DNA of 64,000 nucleotides from NCBI RefSeq assembly GCF_004135975.1, contig NZ_CP026538.1, positions 620,001 through 684,000 on the forward strand, in the 5' to 3' direction. The position numbers and the translations under genes were made by a program. Positions within the stretch are counted from its first letter, which is position 1. Every line of letters starts with the position of its first letter. Below are positions 51,374-60,439 of this stretch, piece by piece. Origin of the DNA: Solidesulfovibrio carbinolicus (lineage in GTDB: Bacteria > Desulfobacterota > Desulfovibrionia > Desulfovibrionales > Desulfovibrionaceae). The notes under the pieces were generated by a model. The model searched no databases. It saw only the letters and a program-made list of their open reading frames with translations, and had not been told where the DNA came from.

Positions 51374-51934
51374 ATGGCCCGGCTTTTTGTCGGCATCGGT
51401 TTGCCTGAAGCCCATCAGGCCGTTGTTGCCGGACTCGTCGCCCGCCTGCGGCCGCTGGCCTTGGGGCCGGCCACTTGGACCCGGCCGGACAATGCCCATC
51501 TGACGCTCAAGTTCCTGGGCGAGACCGATGCCGCCCGGCTGCCGGACATCACCCTGGCCCTGGGCGGCGTCGCCTTTGCGCCGTTTCCCCTGGTGGTGGC
51601 TGGCGGCGGTTTTTTCCCGTCCCCGGCCCGGCCACGGGTGGTCTGGGCCGGGCTGGCCGAAGGGGCCGGCCCTTGCCGGGCCCTGGCCGCCGCCGTGGAC
51701 GCGACCCTGGCCCGGATCGGCTTTGCCGCCGAGGCCCGGCCTTTTGCCGCCCATCTGACCCTGGGGCGGCTGCGCGACCCTTCGCGCGGGGGCGATGTCC
51801 GGGGCATGCTGGCCGTGCTGGGCGAAACCGTCTGGCCGCCGGCGATGGTGGAGGCGTTGACGCTCTACGAATCGACCCTTGGTCCCCAGGGGCCGCGCTA
51901 TGTCGCGTTGGCCCGCTTTCCCGGCCAATCCTGA
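51374..51934 (+). CDS. thpR: RNA 2',3'-cyclic phosphodiesterase (2'-5' RNA ligase family)
   Basis: 186 residues, cytosolic. Two HxTx motifs define the family: His42-Leu-Thr44 (AHLTLKFLGE) and His127-Leu-Thr129 (AAHLTLGRL). It opens 2',3'-cyclic phosphate RNA ends. The C-terminal LTLYESTLGPQGPRYVALA is typical. GGGAGGAGGG is 3-12 nt before the ATG at 51374. Upstream in-frame sequence belongs to the repeat remnant. Confidence 0.93.
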   Translation: MARLFVGIGLPEAHQAVVAGLVARLRPLALGPATWTRPDNAHLTLKFLGETDAARLPDITLALGGVAFAPFPLVVAGGGFFPSPARPRVVWAGLAEGAGPCRALAAAVDATLARIGFAAEARPFAAHLTLGRLRDPSRGGDVRGMLAVLGETVWPPAMVEALTLYESTLGPQGPRYVALARFPGQS

Positions 51935-52027
51935 GCAGTTCTGTCCGACGGCCGGCCTCTCTTCCAATGCTGTTGCTCAAGCGAAACGACATGGCAAAAG
52001 GCGTGTCGCCATGATTGTCTATTTAAC

Positions 52028-52049
52028 AAACATAACTGTCGTTATGTTT
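52028..52049. promoter_or_regulatory. CATAACTGTCGTTATG palindrome, copy 2
   Basis: AAACATAAC-TGTC-GTTATGTTT: a 9-bp stem with TGTC loop, identical over 19 nt to the copy at 46331 and in the same orientation, with further similarity in the flanks (TATTT before, AGGCAT after). It lies between thpR and a leftward gene. Confidence 0.6.
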
Positions 52050-52157
52050 GATAATAGGCATAAGCCGCCCTCGTCGTGATCTTTGTCCTCGCTTGTTGTC
52101 TTTCGCTCTGACCAGGAATCAGACGGTCCCTCACCTGGGGCAGCAGACCGCACAAAA

Positions 52158-52189
52158 AAACCGCCCGCGCGGGACGCCGCGGGCGGTTT
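52158..52189 (-). terminator. Intrinsic terminator of the 52233 gene
   Basis: 12-bp stem (52158-52169 with 52178-52189), 8-nt loop. The minus strand continues into TTTT (A-run 52154-52160). It lies 43 nt after the stop. Confidence 0.9.
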
Positions 52190-52232
52190 CGGAACAGTCC
52201 TTCGGACGCCGGGCGCGTCCGGACCGGAACGG

Positions 52233-52724
52233 CTACACGAGGTAGTCGCCCCGATTGAATTTGAACTTCTCGGTAACGGTCATGACTTCCATTTCGTTGA
52301 CCAGGGAACCGAGGCCGGGGCTTAGGCCGTCGGGCAGATCTTCCTTGAGCCGCCGGACGCCGTTTTCGATGTTTTCCAGGACGCCGTACGCCTGCTTGAG
52401 GGAATCGCCGCCGCTGTGGGCGGCCAGCGTGTCGGCGTAATCCTCCCACTTGGCCAGCAAGGTGTCCATGTTGTTCATAACCGCGCGCTCTTGTTCGGTG
52501 ATGTCCGCCACGGCGTCGGTTTCTTCGACGCCCTGAAGGCTGGCGAGGTCGATTCCGGCCAGGCTCGACAGCGGCGGCGCAGCCAGTCCCGTGGACTGCG
52601 TCCCGCCGGCCGAGCCGGTTTCCTTGGCCAGGATGGCGGCGAAGGCGTCCGAACTCTCCCGGGTCCCCGTGGACTGTTCCGTGGTCTGCCGCAGGGCGGT
52701 CAGTTGGTCGGTCTGGATCTTCAT
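52233..52724 (-). CDS. Hypothetical cytosolic protein, possibly flagellum-linked
   Basis: 163 residues. Ser/Thr/Gln-rich N-terminal third (MKIQTDQLTALRQTTEQSTG) resembling disordered export-type N-termini, then helices VMNNMDTLLAKWEDYADTLA and GVLENIENGVRRLKEDLP, ending FKFNRGDYLV. I recognise no domain. The N-terminus and helical body recall small flagellar or secretion proteins, and motility genes are in the window, but this is a guess. GGGGGGAAGG precedes the ATG; a terminator follows the stop. Confidence 0.68.
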   Translation of the reverse strand: MKIQTDQLTALRQTTEQSTGTRESSDAFAAILAKETGSAGGTQSTGLAAPPLSSLAGIDLASLQGVEETDAVADITEQERAVMNNMDTLLAKWEDYADTLAAHSGGDSLKQAYGVLENIENGVRRLKEDLPDGLSPGLGSLVNEMEVMTVTEKFKFNRGDYLV

Positions 52725-53005
52725 CGGCCTTCCCCCCCGTTGACGTTTGCCAGTTACAAGCAAAAAACTTGCCAGACAGGTCTTTTTGGCTAACGCATCG
52801 GATTTTCAGTCAAAGTAAATTTTACGGGCGGCATTTTTTGCCTCTTCGCTCCGCCCGCCCCCATTTCATAAGACACCGCAAACGCCTTGTCTATTGGCGG
52901 CCACTTTGGCATCCTGGCGCAAGACGGATCGTGCCGGTCTTTTCGGCCGATCCGGCCTGAACTTGAGCGCGGGAATGGCCCACGCCCGGAAAAAAGGAGC
53001 GCCCT

Positions 53006-53455
53006 ATGGCCAGCGTCAACACTATCGTGTGCGCCGTGGATTTCTCTGAAGGCTCCCCCAGGGTGGCTGAATATGCCGCCACCCTGGCCAAGGCCACCGG
53101 TGCAAGGCTCGTGTGCGTCTACATTGCCCCGTCCCTGGCCGAATACGTCGGCTTCAACGTGCCCCAGGCGGCCCTGGACAGCTTCGTCGGCGACGTCGTC
53201 TCCTCGGCCGGGCAGACCATGGACGCCTTCGTGGCCGAGCATTTCGCCGGCCTGCCGGCCAAGGGCCTGGTCCTGGCCGGTTATCCGGCCGAGGAAATCC
53301 TGGCCGCCGCCGAGGAGCAGCAGGCCGATCTCATCGTCATGGGCACCCACGGCCGCACCGGCATCGACCGCATCATCTTCGGCTCCGTGGCCGAGAAGGT
53401 GGTCAAGTCGGCCCGCTGCCCGGTGCTGACCGTCAAGCCCCGCGAGGAAGCCTAA
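53006..53455 (+). CDS. Universal stress protein, UspA family
   Basis: 149 residues, cytosolic. N-terminal ATP-binding part NTIVCAVDFSEGSPRVAEYA and the diagnostic G-x2-G-x9-G-S stretch GTHGRTGIDRIIFGSVAEKV, so it is probably an ATP-binding Usp. AAAAAGGAG lies 7 nt before the ATG. Single gene with about 280 nt of upstream region and a copy of the dispersed element after it. Confidence 0.95.
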   Translation: MASVNTIVCAVDFSEGSPRVAEYAATLAKATGARLVCVYIAPSLAEYVGFNVPQAALDSFVGDVVSSAGQTMDAFVAEHFAGLPAKGLVLAGYPAEEILAAAEEQQADLIVMGTHGRTGIDRIIFGSVAEKVVKSARCPVLTVKPREEA

Positions 53456-53510
53456 GGCTCTACGGTTGGGGCCATGGTGCTTGCTGGGGGGGGATGAGAG
53501 AAGAGAAAAG

Positions 53511-53554
53511 ATGCCGGCGGCCGGGGGCCTGAGGCCCCCGGACCCCCCAGATAG
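53511..53554 (+). repeat. Dispersed GC palindromic element, copy F
   Basis: GATGCCGGCGGCC, palindrome CCGGGGGCC-TGA-GGCCCCCGG, ACCCCCC. It begins 56 nt after the universal-stress-protein stop in the same sense, after the purine run GAGAGAAGAGAAAAG. Confidence 0.88.
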
Positions 53555-53620
53555 GTGAGATATTGTCGTGAGAGCATGCCTTCCGGCGGCACGTCGGCAG
53601 TGCAATCGGGAGCCCCCTTC

Positions 53621-53647
53621 GGGGACGGCCGCGTCGCGGCCGTCCCC
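53621..53647 (+). terminator. Perfect hairpin upstream of hisC
   Basis: 12-bp stem (53621-53632 with 53636-53647), 3-nt loop. There is no U-run, and it ends about 50 nt before the hisC start, so it may instead be a leader structure. Confidence 0.5.
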
Positions 53648-53698
53648 GTCACCTTGCCGCCTGCCCGCCGCCGGGCAGACATTTTTTGGAGCAGCCCC

Positions 53699-54808
53699 AT
53701 GCAGCCCAGCGACCGGGTCCGGGAAGAAGTGCGCGGTTTCACGCCCTACGCCCCCGGCCTTTCCATGGAAGAGATCAAGGAAAAATACGGCCTGTCCCGG
53801 GTCATCAAGCTGGCCAGCAACGAAAACCCGCTGGGCGCTTCGCCCCTGGTCAAGCGGGTGCTGGCCCGCAAGGCCGACACCGTCTTTCGCTACCCCCGGG
53901 CCGGCAATCCGGCCTTGACCGCCGCCCTGGCCGCCCGCCACGGCGTGCCGCGCCAGTGCGTCGTGGCCGGCAACGGGTCGGATGAGATCATCGACCTGCT
54001 CGTGCGCGTCACCTGCCGCCCGGGCCGGGACAACGTGGTGGCGTTTGATCCGTGCTTTTCCATCTACGTCCAGCAGACGCGGCTTTGCGGCGTGACCCTG
54101 CGCCAGGCTAGGCTCGGCGACGATTTCGCCTTTGACCTGGACGCCCTGGCCGCAGCCTGCGACGACGACACCGCCCTGGTGTTTTTGACCAACCCCGACA
54201 ACCCCTCGGGCTACGCCGTGCCGGCCGACGACGTCCTGGCCCTATCCCGGGCCATCCCCAAACGGGCGCTTCTCGTGGTGGACGAGGCCTACGCCGAATT
54301 CGCCGAGCCCGAGGCCGTCTATTCCACCATGGCCCGGTTTAACGAGACCGACAACGTGGTGGTGCTGCGCACCTTTTCCAAGCTCTACGGCCTGGCCGGC
54401 CTGCGCCTGGGCTTTGGCGTGCTGCCGCCGGACATCGCCAACTATCTGCTGCGGGTGCGTCTGCCCTTTAGCGTCAACCTCCTGGCCGAGGCCGCCGGCC
54501 TGGCCGCCCTGGAAGACGTGGATTTCGTGGCCGCGAGCCTGGAGGCCGTGGGCCGGGGCCGGGCGCTTTTGGCCGAAAAGCTGGCCGCCCTGGGCTGCAA
54601 GGTGTTCCCATCCCAGGCCAATTTCCTCATGTTCACGCCGCCGCTGCCGGCCGCCGACGTCTTCGAGGGGCTGCTCAAACGCGGCATCATCGCCCGGGCG
54701 CTGAGAAGCTACGGCCTGCCCCACATGCTGCGCGTCAGCATCGGCAACGACGAGGAAAACGAGGCCTTCCTGGCGGCCATGAAAGACATTGTCGGCAGCG
54801 GCTTCTAG
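53699..54808 (+). CDS. hisC: Histidinol-phosphate aminotransferase
   Basis: PLP enzyme of histidine synthesis (imidazole-acetol phosphate to histidinol phosphate). 369 residues. IKLASNENPLG, GNGSDEIIDLLVR, NPDNPSG, DEAYAEF, the PLP-lysine motif RTFSKLYGLAGLRLG, and LRVSIGNDEENEAFL all fit HisC. TTGGAG precedes the ATG at 53699. cmk follows 68 nt later. Alternative: a closely related aromatic aminotransferase. Confidence 0.92.
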   Translation: MQPSDRVREEVRGFTPYAPGLSMEEIKEKYGLSRVIKLASNENPLGASPLVKRVLARKADTVFRYPRAGNPALTAALAARHGVPRQCVVAGNGSDEIIDLLVRVTCRPGRDNVVAFDPCFSIYVQQTRLCGVTLRQARLGDDFAFDLDALAAACDDDTALVFLTNPDNPSGYAVPADDVLALSRAIPKRALLVVDEAYAEFAEPEAVYSTMARFNETDNVVVLRTFSKLYGLAGLRLGFGVLPPDIANYLLRVRLPFSVNLLAEAAGLAALEDVDFVAASLEAVGRGRALLAEKLAALGCKVFPSQANFLMFTPPLPAADVFEGLLKRGIIARALRSYGLPHMLRVSIGNDEENEAFLAAMKDIVGSGF

Positions 54809-54876
54809 AAGGCGTTGCATCCCCAGACCTGATTTGCCAAGCAACCGATGGCGACATCGGTTCTCCACGGACCTCC

Positions 54877-55566
54877 ATGAACACAGCCGACCACGCCGCC
54901 GCGCGGCGCATCATCACCATCGACGGCCCGGCCGGGGCCGGCAAGACCAGCGTGTCGCGCCGGGCGGCCGGAGCCCTGGGCCTGCCCTATCTCGACACCG
55001 GGGCCATGTTCCGGGCCCTGGCCCTGCGCCTGGGGCCGGGCGGCCACGAACTGCCGGAGCGCGCCATCGAAGGGGCCCTTGGGGCCATGGCCTTTGACCT
55101 GGCCGGCTGCGGAGCCGACACGCAACTGCTTATCGATGGCGCGCCCCTGCCCGAGGCCGCCCGCACCGAGACCGTGGGGGCCATGGCCTCCAAGCTGGCC
55201 GCCCTGCCCGTGGTGCGCGCCGGCCTGCGGGCCGTGCAACAGTCCCTGGGCCGCCGCGCCGACCTTTTGGCCGAAGGCCGGGACATGGGCACGGCCGTGT
55301 TTCCCCAGGCGGCCTGCAAGATTTTCCTGGACGCCGCCGCCGAGGTCCGGGCCGCCCGCCGGGTGCGCCAGCTCGAAGCCCTGGGCGCTCCGGCCGACTA
55401 TGGGGAAATCCTGGCCGCCATCGAAGCCCGCGACCATCAGGACCGCACCCGGGCCGAGTCGCCCCTGGCCGCCGCCGCCGACGCCGTGGTCATCGACACC
55501 TCCGGCCTGACGGAAGACGAGGTTCTGGCCGCCGTGACCGCCGCCGCCCGGGCCGTCGCGCCGTAA
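54877..55566 (+). CDS. cmk: Cytidylate kinase
   Basis: Phosphorylates CMP/dCMP. 229 residues. P-loop IDGPAGAGKTSVSRRAA, DTGAMFRALAL for the CMP site, EGRDMGTAVFP and the Arg-rich DHQDRTRAESPLAAA. Slightly shortened relative to E. coli Cmk in the NMP-binding insert. corA follows 24 nt later, so it belongs to a hisC-cmk-corA run. Confidence 0.95.
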   Translation: MNTADHAAARRIITIDGPAGAGKTSVSRRAAGALGLPYLDTGAMFRALALRLGPGGHELPERAIEGALGAMAFDLAGCGADTQLLIDGAPLPEAARTETVGAMASKLAALPVVRAGLRAVQQSLGRRADLLAEGRDMGTAVFPQAACKIFLDAAAEVRAARRVRQLEALGAPADYGEILAAIEARDHQDRTRAESPLAAAADAVVIDTSGLTEDEVLAAVTAAARAVAP

Positions 55567-55590
55567 CCCGCCGTCCCCCAAGGAGAAGCC

Positions 55591-56691
55591 ATGCTCGACC
55601 GGTTCAAGAAACGCCTGCGCCAGGGCAAGGGGTTCGCGCCCGAGGCCAAATCCCCGTTTCCGGAACAGCCGGCCTTTACGCCCTACGTCATGGTCTACGC
55701 CCTGGGCGGCGACGGGGTGACCATCCGCCGCTACGACGGCCTGGACGAGGGCGAAGGCGAACCGGTCCTGCCCGAGGGCTGCGTCTCCTGGGTGCGGGTC
55801 GTCGGCGTCCACGACCCCGACCTGGTGCGGGCCGTGGCCCGGCGCTTTTGCCTCCACGCCCTGCTGGTCGAGGACATCCTGGACACCGGACGCCGGCCGG
55901 TCATCGAGGACTATGACGAGCACATCTTCATCCTGCTGCGCCTTTTGGCCTACGACAAGGCCGAGCATCGGGTCCTGGCCGAGCAGGTGAGTCTGGCCGC
56001 CGGCGAGGGCTTTGTCCTCACCTTTCAGGAACGCGAGACCAATCTTTGGGACGACGTGGCCTTGCGCCTGGAAAAAGGCGGCGGCAAACTGGCCAAACGG
56101 GGCCAGCCCCATCTGACCCATGCCCTGGTTTCGGCCATCCTCGACGAATACATCCTGACGCTTGGGCAGCTGGCCGAAGAGATCGAGGGGTTCGAGCAGG
56201 AACTGTTGTCCGGCTCGGGCGACAACGTCCTGGCCCGCATCTATCACCAGAAGCGCGAGGTGCTGTTCCTGCACCGGTCCTTGTGGCCCTTGCGTGAAGT
56301 CCTTGGCCGCTTCGTCAAGGACGAGGCCATCGCTTCCGATCCGGCTTCGGCGGTCCTGTGGAACGACATCCAGCAGGACGTCTACCAGGTCCTCGACGCC
56401 GTGGAGACCTTGCGCGAGATGCTCTCGGAGATGGTGGGGCTGTCCATGACCAAGGCCGAGCTGCGCATGAACGCCGTGGGCCAGTATCTGACCCTGGTGG
56501 CCACGATCTTTTTGCCGCTTAACTTCCTGGTCGGCTTTTACGGCATGAACTTCGACAACCTGCCGTTTAAGGCCGAGGAATGGGGCGTTTACGCCCTGAT
56601 GGGGCTGATGGGCCTGACCGTGCTCGGCATGACGGCCTATTTCTACCGCAAGCACTGGCTGGCCGGGGCCTCGTCGGGGGAGGGCCGTTAG
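55591..56691 (+). CDS. corA: CorA-type Mg2+/Co2+ transporter
   Basis: 366 residues. A large soluble N-terminal domain is followed by two C-terminal membrane segments (about 305-325 and 337-355). The pore signature YGMNFDNLPF lies at the end of the first one. AAGGAG precedes the ATG. The loop after GMN is acidic (KAEEWG), as in most CorA proteins. It ends 10 nt before the convergent AlgJ-like gene. Confidence 0.95.
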   Translation: MLDRFKKRLRQGKGFAPEAKSPFPEQPAFTPYVMVYALGGDGVTIRRYDGLDEGEGEPVLPEGCVSWVRVVGVHDPDLVRAVARRFCLHALLVEDILDTGRRPVIEDYDEHIFILLRLLAYDKAEHRVLAEQVSLAAGEGFVLTFQERETNLWDDVALRLEKGGGKLAKRGQPHLTHALVSAILDEYILTLGQLAEEIEGFEQELLSGSGDNVLARIYHQKREVLFLHRSLWPLREVLGRFVKDEAIASDPASAVLWNDIQQDVYQVLDAVETLREMLSEMVGLSMTKAELRMNAVGQYLTLVATIFLPLNFLVGFYGMNFDNLPFKAEEWGVYALMGLMGLTVLGMTAYFYRKHWLAGASSGEGR

Positions 56692-56701
56692 GGCCGTCCC
56701 C

Positions 56702-57886
56702 TTATTCGGCCGGCGGCAGCTTCGGCGAGGGCGGAAACTCCGTGAAGTAGCGCTCCACGAATTCGTCGATGACGAGGTCGGGCTTTTCGGCCTCAACCAC
56801 GGCCTTGTCAAAGACCCGCATCTCGCGCGGCGTGGAAGGGTAGGGCCAGACGTAGACCGCCTGGCGGAAGTGCTCGGACAGAAAAGGCATGAGCTCGTGG
56901 GCGAACGAGTCGCGAAAGACCACGGCCGAAGGCAGCGAGGGGTCGCCGGTGCTCATGGTCACCGTGGGCTGGAAAAGCGCCTTGGGAACCTGGGGATTGG
57001 GCACTTCCACGGCTTTGCGCGGGGTTTTGGATACAAAGGTCACCCGCTCCTCTGGGAAACGGTCGCTTAAGGCCAGCATGCTGGCCAGACCGCCGGTCAG
57101 GCCCGGGGTGATGTTGATCTCGTAATCGCCCCGGATGGTGGGCGCGAATTCCGGCCGCCACCGGGCCAGACGCAGCATGATCTCGATATAGCCGGCGAAC
57201 GCGCCGTAGGTCGTCCAGTGGGTGTCGGTGCGGTAGTAGGCCAGGGCCTTTTCCTTGACCGTGCGCATGGCCGGTCGCAGATCCAGGATATTGACGCCGG
57301 CCGACGCCAGGGCGTCCACGAGCTGGTCGGTGCGATCCCGGGGGCTTGTCTTATTAAACTGGGCCGGCAGATGCTCGGGATAGACCGTGTGCTTGTTGGG
57401 CGCCACCACCAGCAGATAGTGGATGCCCCGGGCGGCCAGCCAGTCCTGGCGCCCGCGGTAGACGTCCACCCAGCGGGCCAGGTCGCCCGGGCTGTACAGC
57501 CGGCTGGCCCGGTAGTCTTCCACCACGTTGAGTTCGGGATTCTCCTGGGCCAGGAAAAGCCAGTTGTCCTTGCCCCGGATCACGGTGTGGTAATGGGAAC
57601 TCGCTTGCAGGATGTCCAGATCGAGGAGATTTTGCAGGCGCACGAGGTTCTTGCGAAACCCGTAGGTCTTGTCCAGAAATCCCCGCTGCAGCACGTTGAA
57701 GGCCTTAAAGAGCTCGGAGAAGGAAATTTCCGGCAGCGGGGTCGGGTCGTTTTCCATGAGATCCACCGGCGGGGCGATATGAAAAACGCCGTCCAGGGCC
57801 GGCAGGGTAATGAACACAAGAAAAATGAGCGCCGTCGCCGTGGCCGTGGCCTTGCGCCAGCGGCTTGAAATCTGGGCCGTTGTCAT
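56702..57886 (-). CDS. AlgJ/AlgX-like SGNH O-acetyltransferase component
   Basis: 394 residues with an N-terminal signal anchor (about 16-36). SGNH-like AlgX/AlgJ domain: GKDNWLFLAQ, LLVVAPNKHTVYPEHLP, YYRTDTHWTTYGA with the catalytic Asp-x-His, and the nucleophile Ser in VVFRDSFAHEL. It transfers acetyl groups to an exopolysaccharide in the periplasm together with an MBOAT partner. The partner is the gene just upstream (58090-59544), 203 nt away, transcribed the same way. There is no alginate polymerase nearby, so the polymer need not be alginate. Confidence 0.88.
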   Translation of the reverse strand: MTTAQISSRWRKATATATALIFLVFITLPALDGVFHIAPPVDLMENDPTPLPEISFSELFKAFNVLQRGFLDKTYGFRKNLVRLQNLLDLDILQASSHYHTVIRGKDNWLFLAQENPELNVVEDYRASRLYSPGDLARWVDVYRGRQDWLAARGIHYLLVVAPNKHTVYPEHLPAQFNKTSPRDRTDQLVDALASAGVNILDLRPAMRTVKEKALAYYRTDTHWTTYGAFAGYIEIMLRLARWRPEFAPTIRGDYEINITPGLTGGLASMLALSDRFPEERVTFVSKTPRKAVEVPNPQVPKALFQPTVTMSTGDPSLPSAVVFRDSFAHELMPFLSEHFRQAVYVWPYPSTPREMRVFDKAVVEAEKPDLVIDEFVERYFTEFPPSPKLPPAE

Positions 57887-58089
57887 GCCGTTGTTGCATC
57901 CTCTGGTCCAGGCATGGCCAAAAACTCCCGGCGTACGCCCAGTAGGCCGCGGTTCCTCAATGAAAGCTGTAAGTTCACGTTGTCCCGATCTCGTGCGGCA
58001 TTGGCCAGGGACCATCTTGTCTCTTGCGGACAAAGATGGTCCCAGGGGGTTGTTGCGCGCAAAAACATCATGGCTTTCGGAAGGCGCTG

Positions 58090-59544
58090 TTAGAACTGGA
58101 AGTAGATGAACGGGTTGTGGGTGCCGCTGGCCAGGGACATGGCGCACAGCACAAACACCGCCGGCAACACGATCAGGCTGGCCAGGGCCTCCAGGCCCAG
58201 GTTGACCGCCGCTCCGGCCGGCCGCGCCGCCAGGCGCTCCTCCCGCCACCGCAACACCCAGGGCACGATGGGCGTGACGCCGATCACGGCCAGACACAAC
58301 ACGATGACCACCTTGGGGTTGAGGAACAGCCCCAGGTGCCACACGACGCCCGATCCTTGGGCAAAACCAGCCATGGCCTGGATGAAAGACAGGGCCTGAG
58401 GCAGGGTTTCGGCCCGGAAGAACACCCAGGCCACCATGACCACAACCATGGTGTAGGCATGGGCGATGACCGCGTTGCCCTGGGTCAGGCGCTTGCCCAG
58501 GGGGAAGCGCTCCAGCACCGAGAAAAAGCCGTGAAAAAGGCCCCAGATGACGAAATTCCAGCTGGCCCCGTGCCACAGGCCGCACAGAAAGAAGATGGCC
58601 ACCAGATTGCGGTACATCTTGGCCTGGCCGTCCCGGTTGCCGCCCAGCGGAATGTACAGGTAGTCGCGAAACCAGGTGGACAGCGAGATATGCCAGCGAC
58701 GCCAGAATTCCTGGATCGACTTGGAGATGTAGGGGTAGTTGAAGTTCTCCATGAATTTGAAGCCGAACATGTGGCCAAGGCCGATGGCCATGTCCGAATA
58801 TCCCGAAAAGTCGAAATAGATCTGCAAGGTGTAGCACACGATGCCAAGCCAGGCCACGGGTGTGGTCAGATGCTCGGCCGGGATGGCGAAAATCTTGTCC
58901 GCCGGCAGGGCCACCACATTGGCGATGAGCACTTTCTTGCCAAGGCCGATAATGAAGCGGTTGATGCCCTTGGAGAAGCGTTCGATGCCCACGGTGCGGT
59001 GCAGCAGCTGGGCCGCGATGTCCTTGTAGCGGATGATGGGGCCGGCCACGAGCTGCGGGAAAAGCGAGATGTACAGGGCCGTGCACGGCAGCGACATCTG
59101 GGGCGGCGTCTGCCGGCGGTAGATGTCCATGAGGTAGGAAATGCAGTGGAAGGTGAAAAAGGAGATGCCGATGGGCAGATGCACCTGCCCCACCGTCATG
59201 GTCGGCAGCCCGATGCCGCCAAGCACCAGATTCATGTTGGCGACGAGGAAATTCGTATATTTGAAAATGATGAGCAACAGCAGATTGAACGCGATGGCCA
59301 CGCCCATCTCCACCTTGGCGTTGCTGCGCTCGTGGGCCTTGTAGATCCAGATGCCAAACAGGTAGTTGGCCACGATGGACAGCAGCATGACGACGACGTA
59401 TTCGCCCTCGCCCCAGGTGTAGAAAAACAGGCTGGCTGCCAAAAGCACCCAGTTGCGCAGATGCGGCCACCGTACGCTGGCAAAATACAGGGCCAAGACG
59501 ATGGGCAGGAAATAGAACAAAAAGGATGCGGAGCTAAATACCAT
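58090..59544 (-). CDS. AlgI-type membrane-bound O-acyltransferase (MBOAT)
   Basis: 484 residues with about ten or more hydrophobic segments. VFSSASFLFYFLPIVLALYF at the N-terminus, FPQLVAGPIIRY, QIYFDFSGYSDMAIGLG, STWFRDYLYIPLGGNR and the catalytic His in FFLCGLWHGASWNFVIWGL identify AlgI. Passes acetyl from the cytosol for polysaccharide O-acetylation. The ATG at 59542-59544 gives the standard start, yet no Shine-Dalgarno sequence precedes it (CCCCCCACCCAAACGT). An open frame continues 96 codons upstream but is basic and not AlgI-like. Confidence 0.93.
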   Translation of the reverse strand: MVFSSASFLFYFLPIVLALYFASVRWPHLRNWVLLAASLFFYTWGEGEYVVVMLLSIVANYLFGIWIYKAHERSNAKVEMGVAIAFNLLLLIIFKYTNFLVANMNLVLGGIGLPTMTVGQVHLPIGISFFTFHCISYLMDIYRRQTPPQMSLPCTALYISLFPQLVAGPIIRYKDIAAQLLHRTVGIERFSKGINRFIIGLGKKVLIANVVALPADKIFAIPAEHLTTPVAWLGIVCYTLQIYFDFSGYSDMAIGLGHMFGFKFMENFNYPYISKSIQEFWRRWHISLSTWFRDYLYIPLGGNRDGQAKMYRNLVAIFFLCGLWHGASWNFVIWGLFHGFFSVLERFPLGKRLTQGNAVIAHAYTMVVVMVAWVFFRAETLPQALSFIQAMAGFAQGSGVVWHLGLFLNPKVVIVLCLAVIGVTPIVPWVLRWREERLAARPAGAAVNLGLEALASLIVLPAVFVLCAMSLASGTHNPFIYFQF

Positions 59545-59722
59545 ACGTTTGGGTGGGGGGGTAGGGGTTGCCCGACGCCGCGCCTGGGCGCGCGCCGACC
59601 TGGAGGCCTTTTGTCGGGAGGCCTTGCCCGGCGTCTCTCGCGGGTGATCGGTCTTACTCAAGGACTTGCGCTTTGACAACTCCCGGCCTTGGCAGACCGG
59701 CATTTTCCAGCTACCAAGCGCC

Positions 59723-60436
59723 ATGTCCTCCCAAAATCGCCAGCCGACCATCGACGACATCCGCCGCCTGCTTGCCGAACTCGAGCCCGCCAGCATCTGG
59801 CGGCCCGTGCTGGGACCCGATGGAACACGCATCGCCGCCGCCGGCGACGGCCGCGAAATTCCCGAACTCGACGCCTACATCGGCAACCTCGACCTGAACG
59901 GCAAAACCGTGGCCGACCTCGGCTGCAATCTCGGCTACTTCGCCTTCCTGGCCAAACGCCGGGGCGCACGCAAAACCTTGGGCCTGGACATCGACCCCGA
60001 CGTCATCCGGGTGGCCAGCGCCATCGCCAGGCTCCACGACGCCCCGGACGTCGCGTTTACGGCCTGCGATTTCCTGCGCGTCGTCCCCGAGACCCCCTGC
60101 GATCTGGCCATGCTCATCGACTTCATCGGCCGCCAGATCATCGCCAAAGGCCGGGTCAAGGCCGTGGTCGCCGCCGCCAGGAACTGGGCCAGCCGCGAGA
60201 TCTTTTTCACCCTGCGCCCGGTCTACGCCCTGGACGATCTCCCCGTTTCCCGGGAAACCCTCGAAAGCCTCTACCCCGGCTTCGTCCATGACGACGCCTT
60301 CTATCTGGCCGAATTCGTGGCCCACGAACTCGGGCCCCGGTGGTCCCTCGCCTGCCTGCCAAACGGCTCCTTCGCCGTCTCGCCCACCCAGCGCCGCTTC
60401 AAGGCCGCTTTGCTGTTCACCAAAATTCCCGACTGA
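59723..60436 (+). CDS. SAM-dependent methyltransferase-like protein
   Basis: 237 residues, cytosolic. SAM-binding motif I VADLGCNLGYFAFLAKRRG, acidic LGLDIDPDVIRVA for the ribose, and VAFTACDFL. The catalytic part shows no known specificity motif. Divergent from algI, with a start at 59723; its regulatory region is shared. A sugar or polysaccharide substrate would fit the neighbourhood but is speculation. Confidence 0.75.
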   Translation: MSSQNRQPTIDDIRRLLAELEPASIWRPVLGPDGTRIAAAGDGREIPELDAYIGNLDLNGKTVADLGCNLGYFAFLAKRRGARKTLGLDIDPDVIRVASAIARLHDAPDVAFTACDFLRVVPETPCDLAMLIDFIGRQIIAKGRVKAVVAAARNWASREIFFTLRPVYALDDLPVSRETLESLYPGFVHDDAFYLAEFVAHELGPRWSLACLPNGSFAVSPTQRRFKAALLFTKIPD

Positions 60437-60439
60437 TCC

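Noticed and set aside
46331-52049. att sites of an integrated element
   Set aside because: The two identical palindromes flank ordinary chemosensory genes; there is no integrase, transposase or composition shift between them.
52725-52900. Sigma-28 (FliA) promoter for the 52233 gene
   Set aside because: TAAA and a CCGAT-type box exist, but the spacing is about 18 instead of 15 nt and the -10 box is poor.
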